A stretch of 64,000 nucleotides of DNA, taken from Firmicutes bacterium UBA3572. GTDB taxonomy: Bacteria; Bacillota; Desulfotomaculia; Desulfotomaculales; Desulforudaceae. Position numbers and translations under genes: made by a program. Of the stretch, positions 1 to 8,088 are shown piece after piece. Within the stretch, counting starts at the first letter, position 1; each line of letters starts with the position of its first letter. A model generated the notes under the pieces. That model did no database searches. It was given only the letters and a program-made list of their open reading frames with translations, and had not been told where the DNA came from. The DNA is taken from positions 1-64,000 of the forward strand of contig DFNH01000011.1 of NCBI GenBank assembly GCA_002375985.1. The letters are read 5' to 3'.

Positions 1-1
1 T

Positions 2-139
2 ACCGATCTTGGATCACGGGAGAACGACGTCCAGAGGATGTTCGATTATGCTTCGCAAGCTATCTCACCCAAGACCGGCCCTAACATAAAAAGCAGCTTG
101 CCACTTCGGGTGGGCGGCAATCGACCCGAATTATCTTGA
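2..139 (+). CDS. possible 3' end of an unidentified gene
   Basis: An open frame enters from the left edge and stops at TGA 137-139, giving about 45 residues. It contains a stretch like RMFDYASQAISP. I do not recognise a family, and two other frames are also open for about 90 bases, so coding is uncertain. Confidence 0.2.
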   Translation, partial: TDLGSRENDVQRMFDYASQAISPKTGPNIKSSLPLRVGGNRPELS

Positions 140-189
140 CAGTCACATTTATATATTGAGGCTTTTCTGGCGGGCGGGCCTTGTAGTAT

Positions 190-195
190 TATAAT
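190..195 (+). promoter_or_regulatory. candidate -10 element of the Ni/Co transport operon
   Basis: TATAAT lies just before the structured leader of the nickel/cobalt operon and would place the RNA start near base 202. No good -35 is seen at 16-18 bases upstream. A TTGACA at 136-141 is too far away to belong to it. Confidence 0.3.
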
Positions 196-199
196 GCAA

Positions 200-280
200 A
201 CGGCGGTCGGAGCCGCTGGAGTGATCGTAGGCCGGTGCGGATGCCGGGGACGCAAAGGCTGGATATGGAGGAAAAACGAG
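200..280 (+). promoter_or_regulatory. structured leader, possible riboswitch-like element
   Basis: This non-coding stretch lies between a -10-like box and a strong terminator hairpin, ahead of the Ni/Co operon. It can form short stems, such as CCGG at 223-226 with CCGG at 235-238, and it carries GGGGACGCAAAGG at 237-249. That string resembles the core of c-di-GMP-I (GEMM) aptamers, but the partner segment GGCAAACC and the tetraloop receptor are not in place. I also do not see the B12 box of a cobalamin riboswitch. The position suggests transcription attenuation; the ligand is unknown. Confidence 0.3.
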
Positions 281-320
281 CCACGGAGGTTCGAAGTGTT
301 TCGGATTTCCGTGGTTTTTC
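281..320 (+). terminator. intrinsic terminator or attenuator in the operon leader
   Basis: Bases 281-295 pair with 300-314 in a 15-bp stem (CCACGGA against TCCGTGG at the base, some G-U pairs inside) with a 4-base loop. TTTTTC follows at once. It lies about 90 bases before the first gene, so it would either end a short leader RNA or be regulated by read-through. Confidence 0.65.
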
Positions 321-406
321 TTCGGGGGGTGGGATTCTTTCTGGTAGGATTCGGAACACGTGGGCGTATCGTTTACAAGTACATCTTTTCAGGAGGGAAT
401 AAGAGA

Positions 407-1228
407 TTGAAAAGACTGTTTCTGATGACCGCAGTGCTGCTTTTTCTTGCTGTTTTCTTTACCGGTTGTGGGGCGCAAGAGACGACCGAACCCGTTGCCC
501 GGACCGGGACGCTCGAATTTCGCGCCAATGGTGAGGACTTCATCCGCCAGGGCTTTGTTTCCAAGGACGGTTGGGCCCTGACCTTTGACCATGTCTACGT
601 CACCCTTGCTGAGGTTACCGCTTACCAGGCCGATCCACCTTACGACCCGGAGCAGGGTGGCGCGGTCCAGGCGAAAGCAAAAATCACCCTCCCGGGAACA
701 CACACGGTTGACCTGGCGGAGGGCGGGGAGAATGAGCCGCCTATCTTGGTGGGTAAAGTTGAAGACGCGCCGGTGGGTCACTATAATGCTTTATCCTGGC
801 AGATGGTGCAGGCGGACGGCGGTCCTGCTGCTGGTTACTCACTGGTGCTTATCGGCAAGGCCGAGAAGGAAGGGCAGACTATTGACTTCACACTCAAATT
901 TGAACAAGAATATGCTTACACCGGCGGGGAGTTCGTTGGCGAGGAGCGCAAAGGTGTGCTCGTGGAGAATGGCACCGCGGATCTTGAAATGACTTTCCAT
1001 TTTGACCACCTCTTCGGTGACGCGGAGACGCCTCTGGATGACGGCTTAAATGTTGGCGCGCTGGGCTTTGAACCGCTCGCTGCCATTGCCGAGAACGGTA
1101 CGGTGGATGCCGACCTGGCCGTGCTCAAGGCTAGGCTTTCCGCGGCCGATTACCAGAAGATCGAGGAGATCCTCCTCCTGCATCTGGGGCACGTAGGCGA
1201 GGGACATTGCCGCGGCGAACTTCTTTAA
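407..1228 (+). CDS. putative lipoprotein of the Ni/Co transport operon
   Basis: A 273-residue secreted lipoprotein of unknown function. I chose the TTG at 407 because AGGAGG lies at 391-396 and the product then begins with a lipoprotein signal: MKRLF, a hydrophobic run, and the lipobox TGCG with the lipidated Cys near residue 18. The rest is beta-rich and acidic, with no catalytic motif that I recognise. His-rich stretches near the C-terminus (LLHLGHVGEGH) could bind metal. It is the first gene before nikL-cbiM-cbiQ-cbiO, so an accessory extracytoplasmic role in Ni/Co uptake is inferred from context only. An in-frame upstream extension to 194 is unlikely because it would read through the terminator hairpin. 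Confidence 0.7.
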   Translation: MKRLFLMTAVLLFLAVFFTGCGAQETTEPVARTGTLEFRANGEDFIRQGFVSKDGWALTFDHVYVTLAEVTAYQADPPYDPEQGGAVQAKAKITLPGTHTVDLAEGGENEPPILVGKVEDAPVGHYNALSWQMVQADGGPAAGYSLVLIGKAEKEGQTIDFTLKFEQEYAYTGGEFVGEERKGVLVENGTADLEMTFHFDHLFGDAETPLDDGLNVGALGFEPLAAIAENGTVDADLAVLKARLSAADYQKIEEILLLHLGHVGEGHCRGELL

Positions 1229-1244
1229 GATATTTCCGGGAGAA

Positions 1245-1279
1245 CCCTCTCCTCCTGGTGGTTTGCCGGGAGGAGAGGG
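1245..1279 (+). terminator. intercistronic hairpin before nikL
   Basis: CCCTCTCCTCC (1245-1255) and GGAGGAGAGGG (1269-1279) form a perfect 11-bp stem. No T-run follows, so it is more likely an mRNA processing, stability or partial-termination hairpin than a full terminator. Confidence 0.4.
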
Positions 1280-1302
1280 GTAAATAGCGGTGGAGGTAGG
1301 CC

Positions 1303-1752
1303 ATGACAAAAAAGAAGGGAAGTTTTCTTGCTGTGCTGGCGGTTTTTCTCCTTTCGCTGGCCGTGCCGGCGGCGGCCTATGGCCACGGCGTTAAGATCAC
1401 TTACCAGAGTAAGACAGTGGTCGAGGTCACCGCGCTCTACGAAACGGGCGAGCCCATGGCCGGGGCGCAGGTGACGGTATACGCTCCTGGTGATCCTTCG
1501 ACCCCCTGGCTGACCGGGGCCTGTGACCAGAACGGCCGCTTTACCTTTACGCCTGAGCCGTCCAAGCCGGGAACCTGGGATGTGCAGGTGCGTCAGGCGG
1601 GCCACGGCGGGATCGTTCATATCCCGGTTGGAGAGAGCGTCGCGGAAACGGGGGGAGGCACTTACACCCCACTGCAGACAGTACTGATGGTAGCCTGTGT
1701 TCTGTGGGGTTTGGTGGGTACCGCCCTCTTCTTTGCGGGGAGAAAGGGCTAA
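1303..1752 (+). CDS. nikL: NikL-like accessory component of a nickel ECF transporter
   Basis: A 149-residue protein with an N-terminal signal peptide (MTKKKG, then a hydrophobic run to AAAYGHG), a carboxypeptidase-regulatory/DUF4198-like beta domain at residues 25-105 (VTALYETGEPMAGAQV, then PGTWDVQVRQAGHGG), and one C-terminal membrane helix at residues 125-145. Such proteins occur as the NikL or NikK component beside CbiM-type permeases and are thought to help capture nickel outside the membrane. The start has a GGAGG site at 1291-1295. The stop codon overlaps the next start by one base, which indicates translational coupling to cbiM. Confidence 0.7.
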   Translation: MTKKKGSFLAVLAVFLLSLAVPAAAYGHGVKITYQSKTVVEVTALYETGEPMAGAQVTVYAPGDPSTPWLTGACDQNGRFTFTPEPSKPGTWDVQVRQAGHGGIVHIPVGESVAETGGGTYTPLQTVLMVACVLWGLVGTALFFAGRKG

Positions 1753-2390
1753 TGCACATTCCGGATGGGATCCTGCCCGCTTCTGTCTGCCTTGGGGGGT
1801 ATGCGGCGGCGGCGGTAGCGACCTGGTATTCGCTCCGGAAGATCCGTCAGAAAGAGGATCCCCGGGCAGGCATTCCGAAGGCCTCGCTCCTTACCGCGGC
1901 CTTCTTCGTCGCTTCCTGGATTCACATTCCGGTGCCGCCCATTAGCGTCCATCTGGTCTTAAATGGGCTTTTGGGTGCGGTGCTGGGGTATTACGCTTTC
2001 CCAGCGATTCTTATTGGCCTCTTCTTTCAGGCGGTGATCTTTCAACACGGTGGCCTCACCACGTTGGGGGTGAACGCTGCCGTCATAGGCGTACCGGCGA
2101 TTCTTAGCTACTACCTCTTTCAGGTCCGTAATCTTTTCGGCCAGGACAGCCGGCTGGGTACCGGTCTTTGCGGCTTTCTGGCCGGTGCGGCAGGGATCGG
2201 GTTGGCAGCGGTGGCCGTGCTGACCCTCCTGATCACTACACTGCCTGCCCATCTTGATATCGAGGTTGAGCGCGCGAGCATCTACGCGCTGGCCTTGGCT
2301 CACGTCCCGCTGATGGTCATCGAAGGCGTTTTTACGGCACTGGTGGCCCTTTTTCTCCTGCGAGTGAAGCCCGTGCTACTGGAGGATTGA
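1752..2390 (+). CDS. cbiM: CbiM/NikM substrate-specific ECF transporter subunit
   Basis: A 212-residue integral membrane protein, the metal-binding S component of a group I energy-coupling-factor transporter for Co2+ or Ni2+. It starts with MHIPDG, the family's conserved N-terminus, in which His2 and the free N-terminal amine coordinate the metal. This fixes ATG 1752 as the start over a longer frame. A second His-rich patch, HIPVPPISVHLVLNG, lies near residues 57-71, and 6-7 hydrophobic segments follow. The NikL-like neighbour favours nickel, but the metal cannot be settled from sequence. Confidence 0.88.
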   Translation: MHIPDGILPASVCLGGYAAAAVATWYSLRKIRQKEDPRAGIPKASLLTAAFFVASWIHIPVPPISVHLVLNGLLGAVLGYYAFPAILIGLFFQAVIFQHGGLTTLGVNAAVIGVPAILSYYLFQVRNLFGQDSRLGTGLCGFLAGAAGIGLAAVAVLTLLITTLPAHLDIEVERASIYALALAHVPLMVIEGVFTALVALFLLRVKPVLLED

Positions 2391-2394
2391 TCCC

Positions 2395-3153
2395 GTGAAG
2401 CCCCGGCTCGATGAGTACACGGACCTGGATAGTCCCTTGCACCGGTGGGAACCAAGAGCCAAGCTTGTTAGCCTTATGGTGCTGATCTTCGCCTTTTCTT
2501 TTCTTCGCGACCTGCGTCTTTTGCCGGTGATGCTGGCGGCAAGCGGTTTCCTCTACTTTGTCTCCCGGCTCCCGCTTTCCTTCCTGCTCTCCCGGTTGCG
2601 CTTGCCCGGTTTCTTTTTGTTGGTAGTGGCTGTTCTCCTGCCTCTTTGCTCGGGTACCACCGTTCTTTTTGAGATCGGGCCGCTGACTGTCTGGAAGGAA
2701 GGCTGCCTGGACCTCCTCTTAATCGGTGCTAAGTTCGTCTCGATCCTGACCGCCGGCATCGTCCTCTTCGGCACCACGCCCTTGCTGACGGCGGTAAAAG
2801 CAATGCGCGCCCTTGGCCTCCCTGCTATCCTGGCTGAGATGACTCTTTTATCCTACCGGTATCTCTATGAGATCGGCGGCGACCTGCGATGCCTGGAGAG
2901 AGCGATGCGGTTGCGCGGCTTCCGGGGGCGGTCTCTTGGCAGCTTGAGCACGCTGGCGTCGCTTTCGGGGACGATCCTGGTGCGCAGTTACGAGCAGGCG
3001 GAGGGTGTTTACAAAGCGATGGTCCTGCGGGGTTACGGACAAGAAGCCTCTTTCCGTGAAGAGTTCCAAGTACGGCCGCAGGACCTAGCCGGGCTGTTAG
3101 CCGTCTTTCTGGCGGCGGCTGGGTTTGTCGCTGCCGAAATTTGCCTGCAGTGA
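2395..3153 (+). CDS. cbiQ: CbiQ/NikQ transmembrane (EcfT-type) subunit
   Basis: A 252-residue membrane protein, the T component that couples the ATPase to CbiM. It has 5-6 hydrophobic segments and the coupling-helix signatures AMRLRGFRGR (about residues 178-187) and VLRGYGQ (about 210-216), the Arg-containing motifs by which EcfT proteins contact the ATPase. The GTG start lies 4 bases after the cbiM stop and has GGAGG upstream. Confidence 0.88.
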   Translation: MKPRLDEYTDLDSPLHRWEPRAKLVSLMVLIFAFSFLRDLRLLPVMLAASGFLYFVSRLPLSFLLSRLRLPGFFLLVVAVLLPLCSGTTVLFEIGPLTVWKEGCLDLLLIGAKFVSILTAGIVLFGTTPLLTAVKAMRALGLPAILAEMTLLSYRYLYEIGGDLRCLERAMRLRGFRGRSLGSLSTLASLSGTILVRSYEQAEGVYKAMVLRGYGQEASFREEFQVRPQDLAGLLAVFLAAAGFVAAEICLQ

Positions 3154-3170
3154 TCTGGAGGCTTGTTTTA

Positions 3171-3947
3171 ATGAGGCAATTAGGTCAACAGAGTAAGACT
3201 TCTTGCGCCGGCGAACCGGTACTGGAGGTTTTGGCGCTCTCGTTTAATTATCCTGATCGGCCGCACGTGCTGCAAGGTGTGTCTCTCAGAGTGTGGGCGG
3301 GGGAGCGGGTGGGTGTTATCGGTCCTAACGGGGCAGGGAAGACCACCCTTTTTCTCCTGATTTGCGGGGTGCTAAGGCCGGCTTCCGGGAAGATTTATCT
3401 TTTCGGGAGGCCGGTAGTGCCGGGGGAGTTCCTTCCTGAAGTCGGGATGGTCTTCCAGACTCCGGAGGACCAGATCTTCTGCCCCGCGGTAAAGGAGGAT
3501 GTGGCCTTTGGCCCGCGCAACCTCGGGCTGTCAAAGGAAGAAGTGGAAGCCAGGGTACAGGAGGCCTTTGCCATCACCGGGATTGCGGAACTGGCCAACC
3601 GCCCACCGCATCATCTTTCTGGGGGTGAGAAGCGGCTGGTGGCCATCGCGGGGGTACTGGCGATGCGCCCCAGGCTTGTGCTTTACGATGAACCGACTTC
3701 GAACCTCGACCACCGCTACCGGCGGCGACTGATCAACTTTCTTGAAGCAGCCCGGGAAACGATGCTGATCGCGTCGCACGACCTGGAATTCATCCTGGAG
3801 GTGTGTAACCGCGTCGTTTTGATCGACGGGGGGCGGATCGTTGCCAACGGGAACCCCCGGGAGGTAATGGGTGATGGGGCCCTAATGGATGCGCACGGCC
3901 TTGAGAGGCCCCATTCTCTCATCCCCCACGCCGATCCGCATCATTAG
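3171..3947 (+). CDS. cbiO: CbiO/NikO ECF transporter ATPase
   Basis: A 258-residue ABC ATPase that powers the Ni/Co transporter. Visible motifs in order are Walker A GPNGAGKTTL, Q-loop VFQTPEDQI, signature LSGGEKRLVAIAGVLA, Walker B LVLYDEPTSNLD and the switch His in IASHDLEF. I chose ATG 3171, with TGGAGG at 3156-3161, over an upstream TTG that overlaps cbiQ. A His-rich tail (HGLERPHSLIPHADPHH) is a likely metal-linked feature. It is the last gene of the operon; no clear terminator is seen after it. Confidence 0.9.
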   Translation: MRQLGQQSKTSCAGEPVLEVLALSFNYPDRPHVLQGVSLRVWAGERVGVIGPNGAGKTTLFLLICGVLRPASGKIYLFGRPVVPGEFLPEVGMVFQTPEDQIFCPAVKEDVAFGPRNLGLSKEEVEARVQEAFAITGIAELANRPPHHLSGGEKRLVAIAGVLAMRPRLVLYDEPTSNLDHRYRRRLINFLEAARETMLIASHDLEFILEVCNRVVLIDGGRIVANGNPREVMGDGALMDAHGLERPHSLIPHADPHH

Positions 3948-4190
3948 ACCCCTTTCCGGGAACACCTGCAATTACTGCTTGGGTCCCCACGAAAAGAGTC
4001 TACCATAGTTTCAAATTCCAAGTAACTTATAAAACTTATATAAATAATGTAGGGTCAGCAGATGCAGTTTTCTTGCCGATAGCGGTTATTCTCGATATAC
4101 TGAAGCCAGCAATTATTTTTTTTGTGCAACTGCCGGTAATTCGGTAATTTCGATTGTGAGAAAAGCAATGGATTGAATATAGTGAGATAA
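3948..4190 (+). other. AT-rich intergenic region
   Basis: This stretch of about 240 bases is much more AT-rich than its surroundings. It contains several TATAA-like runs near 4030-4050 and a T8 run near 4115. It probably holds the promoter of the following gene, but I cannot assign a -35/-10 pair with confidence. Confidence 0.3.
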
Positions 4191-4970
4191 GTGTGGAGGA
4201 TGCCTGAAGAGAGGGTGGCTGTTAGGGGAAGAAATCCGTCGGGCCTATATGTCGGGGTGGACGGCTGTAGGGGACGCTGCTGGGTGGCCGTTGCCCTGTG
4301 GGGCGAAGGTGCTTGGGACGTATCGGTGCACCGCGACGTATTTAGCCTGTGGCACAAATACAAGTCTGCCCGGTTGATCCTCGTGGACATTCCCATAGGC
4401 CTGCGCGACGGAGGTTCTGATGGGCGGCTGTGTGACCTGGAAGCACGGAGGTTGCTCGGGCGACGAGGATCGACGGTGTTCCCGGCACCGTGTCGTGCTG
4501 CGGTCTACGCCCGTTCCTACGAAGAGGCGAGCAGAATCAATGAGGAGATGACGGCCAGGCGGCTTTCCAGACAGACCTGAGGAATTGTCCACAAAATACG
4601 TGAGGTTGAGGAACTCCTGGAAGCCGACGGCGATACCAGGTTCCGCGTTAGAGAAAGCCACCCGGAAATCTGCTTCTGGGCCCTTGCGGGGCGCCCGATG
4701 AAACACAGCAAGAAGACGGAAGAAGGTTTCCGGGAAAGGCTTGAAGTGCTCGACAAGATACGCCCGGGCTCGATCGAAATCGTGCGTAAGAGTATGGGCA
4801 AGCGCAAACGGGTTGGTTTCCGGGACGACCTTGTGGACGCTCTCGCGCTGGCGGTAGCGGCGTCCTTTGCGGCATGCAGCCTGGCTACTCTTCCCGCCGT
4901 TCCTGAAGTCGACTCAAAGGGGTTGCGAATGGAGATGGTGTACCCACAGGGGTTGACCGCCGGATGCTGA
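4191..4970 (+). pseudogene. DUF429 family protein interrupted by an in-frame TGA
   Basis: Bases 4191-4577 and 4581-4970 are in the same frame and together encode one DUF429 protein (predicted RNase H-like nuclease fold) of about 259 residues. The first part has YVGVDGCRGRCWV and ILVDIPIGL, typical of the family's N-terminus. The second has KIREVEELL, ESHPEICF, KKTEEGFRERLEVL and the C-terminal DDLVDALALA. They are split by TGA at 4578-4580 within RRLSRQT-stop-GIVHKIREVE, where relatives usually have an aromatic residue, so one TGG-to-TGA change explains it. No frameshift is needed. It is likely a recent pseudogene; recoding or a sequencing error are alternatives. The start (GTG 4191 or ATG 4200) is uncertain. 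Confidence 0.75.
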
Positions 4971-5012
4971 TTGGGGAATGGAAGTATTTCTTTTCAAGCC
5001 GGGGGATGGTTC

Positions 5013-6140
5013 GTGAAGGCAGGTATTGGTTTTAGCCGTGTGCCTTTTTCGAAAGAGACGGGCGCGGAAGCTGCTGCCGAAGCGTGTCGCCTCGTTGAGA
5101 AACCCGTGCTAACGTTTTTGTTTACCACGGAAGGATACGACCAGGAGGGCGTTCTGGAAGGGGTGCTTTCCCAAACAGGTGCGTCCTGTCTCGTGGGGGC
5201 TTGCGGGGCGGGGATTGTAACCCCTCAGGGCGTTTACCGGGAAGGCGTTGCGGTCCTGGTGCTCGGCGGGGAAGGTGTTTCCGCCGTGACGGCCGCGGTG
5301 CCGTTTGCCACCGGCGAGGCCTGGGAAACCGGGAAACGGCTCGGTAAGACCCTGCTGGACAAAGCTCAGGTCCGTGCAGGCACCGTTTTTGTTTTTCTCG
5401 ATGGCCTGACAGACCACATTAGCGAATTGCTCCTCGGCCTCTACGGCGTGTTGGGTCCCGGGTTCCGGTACGCAGGCGGGGCTACGGGCGATAATCTGCG
5501 CTTTCAAAAAACGTACCAGATGACGGAGCACGGCGTCGCCAGTTCCTCGGTAGTCGCGGCTTTGGTTTGGGGTTGCTCCTTCGGCGTCGGTGTCGGACAC
5601 GGGTGGAGGAGTGTCCCCGTGCCCCTGATCATAACGAGGGCGCGTGGCCGTGTCTTGTACGAACTCGACGAACAACCGGCGCTCGAGGTTTACTCTCGCC
5701 GGCTAGGGGGATTTGACCCGAAAAACTTTGCCGAAGTTGGGGCCAGGCACCCGCTGGGGCTAGTCGATGCCTCGGGCAGGTTTATCATTCGTGATCCTTT
5801 GAAGGTCTTGCCTGGCGGGGCCTTGCAGCTCGTTACGGATGTTCCGTCCCGGGCGGCGGCCTACCTGATGACCGCCGAGAAAGATGATCTGCTTCGGGTA
5901 GCACGTGATGTAGCGGTGACGGCCCTGCAAGCCGTTCGGATACCCAGGTTCGCCCTGGTTTTCGACTGCGTCTCCCGTTCGCTCTTGCTGAGAAACAGCT
6001 CCGAGGAAGTGGCGGTCGTTCGAGAAGCCCTTGGCTCTCTCCCCTTTGTTGGTTTCCTTACCTTCGGTGAGGTGGCGCCCTACAATGATGTCCCCTTGTT
6101 CCATAACAAGTCGTTAGTAATAACTGTCGGGGGGGAGTAA
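5013..6140 (+). CDS. FIST domain signal-sensing protein
   Basis: A 375-residue cytoplasmic protein with FIST N and FIST C domains, a sensory module found next to signalling enzymes and thought to bind small ligands such as amino acids. Typical features are the N-terminal KAGIGFS, GACGAGIVTPQGV, the glycine-rich YAGGATGDNLRF in the middle and a C-terminal FVGFLTFGEVAP with a conserved phenylalanine-glycine core. I prefer GTG 5013, preceded by GGGGGATGG, over TTG 4971. The next gene, 6 bases on, encodes a GGDEF/HD-GYP enzyme, so the pair probably forms a sensor-output unit in c-di-GMP signalling. Confidence 0.85.
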   Translation: MKAGIGFSRVPFSKETGAEAAAEACRLVEKPVLTFLFTTEGYDQEGVLEGVLSQTGASCLVGACGAGIVTPQGVYREGVAVLVLGGEGVSAVTAAVPFATGEAWETGKRLGKTLLDKAQVRAGTVFVFLDGLTDHISELLLGLYGVLGPGFRYAGGATGDNLRFQKTYQMTEHGVASSSVVAALVWGCSFGVGVGHGWRSVPVPLIITRARGRVLYELDEQPALEVYSRRLGGFDPKNFAEVGARHPLGLVDASGRFIIRDPLKVLPGGALQLVTDVPSRAAAYLMTAEKDDLLRVARDVAVTALQAVRIPRFALVFDCVSRSLLLRNSSEEVAVVREALGSLPFVGFLTFGEVAPYNDVPLFHNKSLVITVGGE

Positions 6141-6146
6141 GGTAAC

Positions 6147-7631
6147 ATGGACGTCCGGCTTGCCGAACTGGCCGTGCTGTACGAAATATCTTCGTTTGGG
6201 TTTTCCGGCTCGGAAGGAGAGTTTTTCCGCGAACTGGTGGCCAAGGCGGTCCGCCTTTTCGGGGTGCGGCGGGTTGCCATGGTGCTCTTTGAAGAATCTG
6301 CCCGGCCTGCCTGTTACGCTTGGGGCTTTCCGGAACGTTTTCTGCAAGAACAGGGGGGGCTGCTAGATTATATTCACCGGAACCAATGTTCCCCGGGGGG
6401 TTACGTGCGCGACCTGGAGAAGAAAGGCGCTCCGGTCCTGCTCTTCCTGGAGAAGAAGCGGGAGTTTACAGATCGCGAGCGGCGCCTGCTCGACATCCTG
6501 GCCGGCCGCGTGGCTGAACTGCTCCACGGGTACTTCCGGGAGAAAAGGCTGGTATACCTTAGTACCCACGACCCCCTCACCGGGCTGTACAACCGCGTGT
6601 TCTTTGAGGAGGAACTGGACCGGCTGGAAAAAGGCCGCTCCTTCCCCGTGAGCATCATCGTCTGCGACCTCGACGGCCTCAAGGTGGCCAACGACGTTCT
6701 GGGCCACAAGCAAGGTGATGAACTCCTGCGCCGCGCCGCACAGGTGATTGCGGGTTGCGTGCGCGGGTCCGACGTGGTGGCCCGGGTCGGCGGGGATGAG
6801 TTCGCCGTGATTCTGCCGCAGGCCGACCGGAAGGTGGCGGAGGAGGTAGTCGAGCGCATAACCGAGTCGGTGGAGAGGGACAACGCGCAGCATCCGGATC
6901 TTCCCCTGAGCGTCTCCGTAGGGGCGGCGACGGCGGAGGACGCCTCGCGCCCGTTGCGGGAGGTATACGCGGAAGCCGATGACGCCATGTACAGGGATAA
7001 GCTCGCCAGAGAGGCGGACCCCCATCGTGCGGTTGTCCGCGTGCTCAAGGCGGCCCTGGCGGTGAAGGATTACGTGGCCCAAGGCCACACGGAGCGGGTG
7101 AAAAAGCTGGCCTGTATGCTGGGCGAGGCGGTGGGGCTCACCCGGAGCGACCTGGACACCCTTCGCCTTCTGGCGGACATCCATGACGTCGGCAAGCTGG
7201 GAGTGCCGGAGCACATTCTTTTCAAGCCTTCGCCGCTCACTCGGGAGGAATGGGAGGAGGTCAGGCGCCACCCCGAGGTGGGATACCGGCTCGCCCTTTC
7301 TTCGCCCGAGCTGGCCCCGGTGGCGGAACTCATCCGGCAGCACCACGAGCGGTGGGACGGGAAGGGATATCCCCGGGGACTGCGCGGCGAGGAGATCCAC
7401 GTCCTGAGCCGCATCCTGGCCATAGCTGACGCCTACGATGCGATGACGTCAGAGCGGCCCTACCGCCCGGCCCTGTTGCGCGAGGAGGCCCTGGAGGAGC
7501 TGAAGAGATGCGCGGGGACGCAGTTCGACCCGCATTTGGTAGAGGTGTTTGTGAAGCTGCTGGACGAAAAAAGGGAAGGCCGCGCGGAAAGGCGTGCCTC
7601 CCTCCGGCCGGACGCGCTACCCCAAGGCTGA
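6147..7631 (+). CDS. GAF-like/GGDEF/HD-GYP cyclic-di-GMP turnover protein
   Basis: A 494-residue soluble protein. Residues 1-130 look like a GAF-type sensor domain. Residues 140-290 are a GGDEF domain with an intact GGDEF motif (RVGGDEFAVILP) and substrate-binding DLDGLKVANDVLGH, so diguanylate cyclase activity is possible. Residues 300-470 are an HD-GYP phosphodiesterase domain with HTERV, the HD pair in DIHDVGKLGVPE, HPEVGY, HHERWDGKGYP and ADAYDAMTSERPYR. All metal ligands appear present. Having both activities in one chain is common. It is probably co-transcribed with the FIST gene. Confidence 0.9.
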   Translation: MDVRLAELAVLYEISSFGFSGSEGEFFRELVAKAVRLFGVRRVAMVLFEESARPACYAWGFPERFLQEQGGLLDYIHRNQCSPGGYVRDLEKKGAPVLLFLEKKREFTDRERRLLDILAGRVAELLHGYFREKRLVYLSTHDPLTGLYNRVFFEEELDRLEKGRSFPVSIIVCDLDGLKVANDVLGHKQGDELLRRAAQVIAGCVRGSDVVARVGGDEFAVILPQADRKVAEEVVERITESVERDNAQHPDLPLSVSVGAATAEDASRPLREVYAEADDAMYRDKLAREADPHRAVVRVLKAALAVKDYVAQGHTERVKKLACMLGEAVGLTRSDLDTLRLLADIHDVGKLGVPEHILFKPSPLTREEWEEVRRHPEVGYRLALSSPELAPVAELIRQHHERWDGKGYPRGLRGEEIHVLSRILAIADAYDAMTSERPYRPALLREEALEELKRCAGTQFDPHLVEVFVKLLDEKREGRAERRASLRPDALPQG

Positions 7632-7777
7632 AGCCCGCAGTGAAAGTGGCGGTCACCGGCGCGCCCGACCGGCTTGGCCGACGGGGCGTGAAGCAGGTGG
7701 TCAGGAGGCTTGACCCGGGACGCGAATTAGCGGGGGGAGGTGTGGCGGTACCTTGGATCACCCCGCCGACGGTGGGT

Positions 7778-7972
7778 TCACTTCTGCCAAGCACGGATAA
7801 AGGCCCGCACGGAGCGGTCATAAGTGCGCTCGACCTCCGGTGGGAATAAACAGCCCGGAAGTTCGCCACGGTTTCGGTGGTAGGCTATACATTCGCAGCA
7901 AAGGCCTTTTTTTTCGCACGGGGTGTAGGTGCAGGTGCAACGGGCGAGGTTTTTGTCCTGCCGACACTCCAT
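7778..7972 (-). CDS. small cysteine-rich DUF6485 family protein
   Basis: A 64-residue protein, MECRQDKNLARC then CTYTPCEKKGLCCECIAYH, with eight cysteines spaced like a metal-binding knuckle. It matches the short clostridial DUF6485 family by its spacing and YHRNRGELPGC signature. The start is ATG 7972 because AAGGAGG lies 9 bases upstream. A GTG 3 codons earlier would sit on the ribosome site. It is transcribed alone and faces the 3' end of the GGDEF gene. Function is unknown. Confidence 0.75.
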   Translation of the reverse strand: MECRQDKNLARCTCTYTPCEKKGLCCECIAYHRNRGELPGCLFPPEVERTYDRSVRAFIRAWQK

Positions 7973-8088
7973 TGCGAACACCTCCTTAAAAGATTGCGTT
8001 TAGCAACAAATAGATAAAAGCTTTTTCACTTATATTTCGTGCAGCCGGGCGCGAAACCCTGCCTCGGGAAAAAAAACTGGTCACACAG

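Noticed and set aside
237..249. Full c-di-GMP-I riboswitch call for GGGGACGCAAAGG
   Set aside because: The partner segment, the GNRA loop and its receptor are not in place; only the core string matches.
285..298. tRNA T-loop-like GGTTCGAAG string in the first 300 bases
   Set aside because: It is the loop side of a terminator hairpin; no cloverleaf, anticodon stem or CCA fits.
4578..4580. TGA in the DUF429 gene as a selenocysteine codon
   Set aside because: The position is normally an aromatic residue, not a redox cysteine, and no SECIS-like hairpin right after it was evident.
6363..7400. Long minus-strand frame inside the GGDEF/HD-GYP gene
   Set aside because: A shadow of the GC-rich coding frame; the plus-strand product has all catalytic motifs.
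7640..7849. Short plus-strand frame with a KVAVTGAP start after the GGDEF gene
   Set aside because: No ribosome site and it overlaps the convincing DUF6485 gene on the other strand for most of its length.
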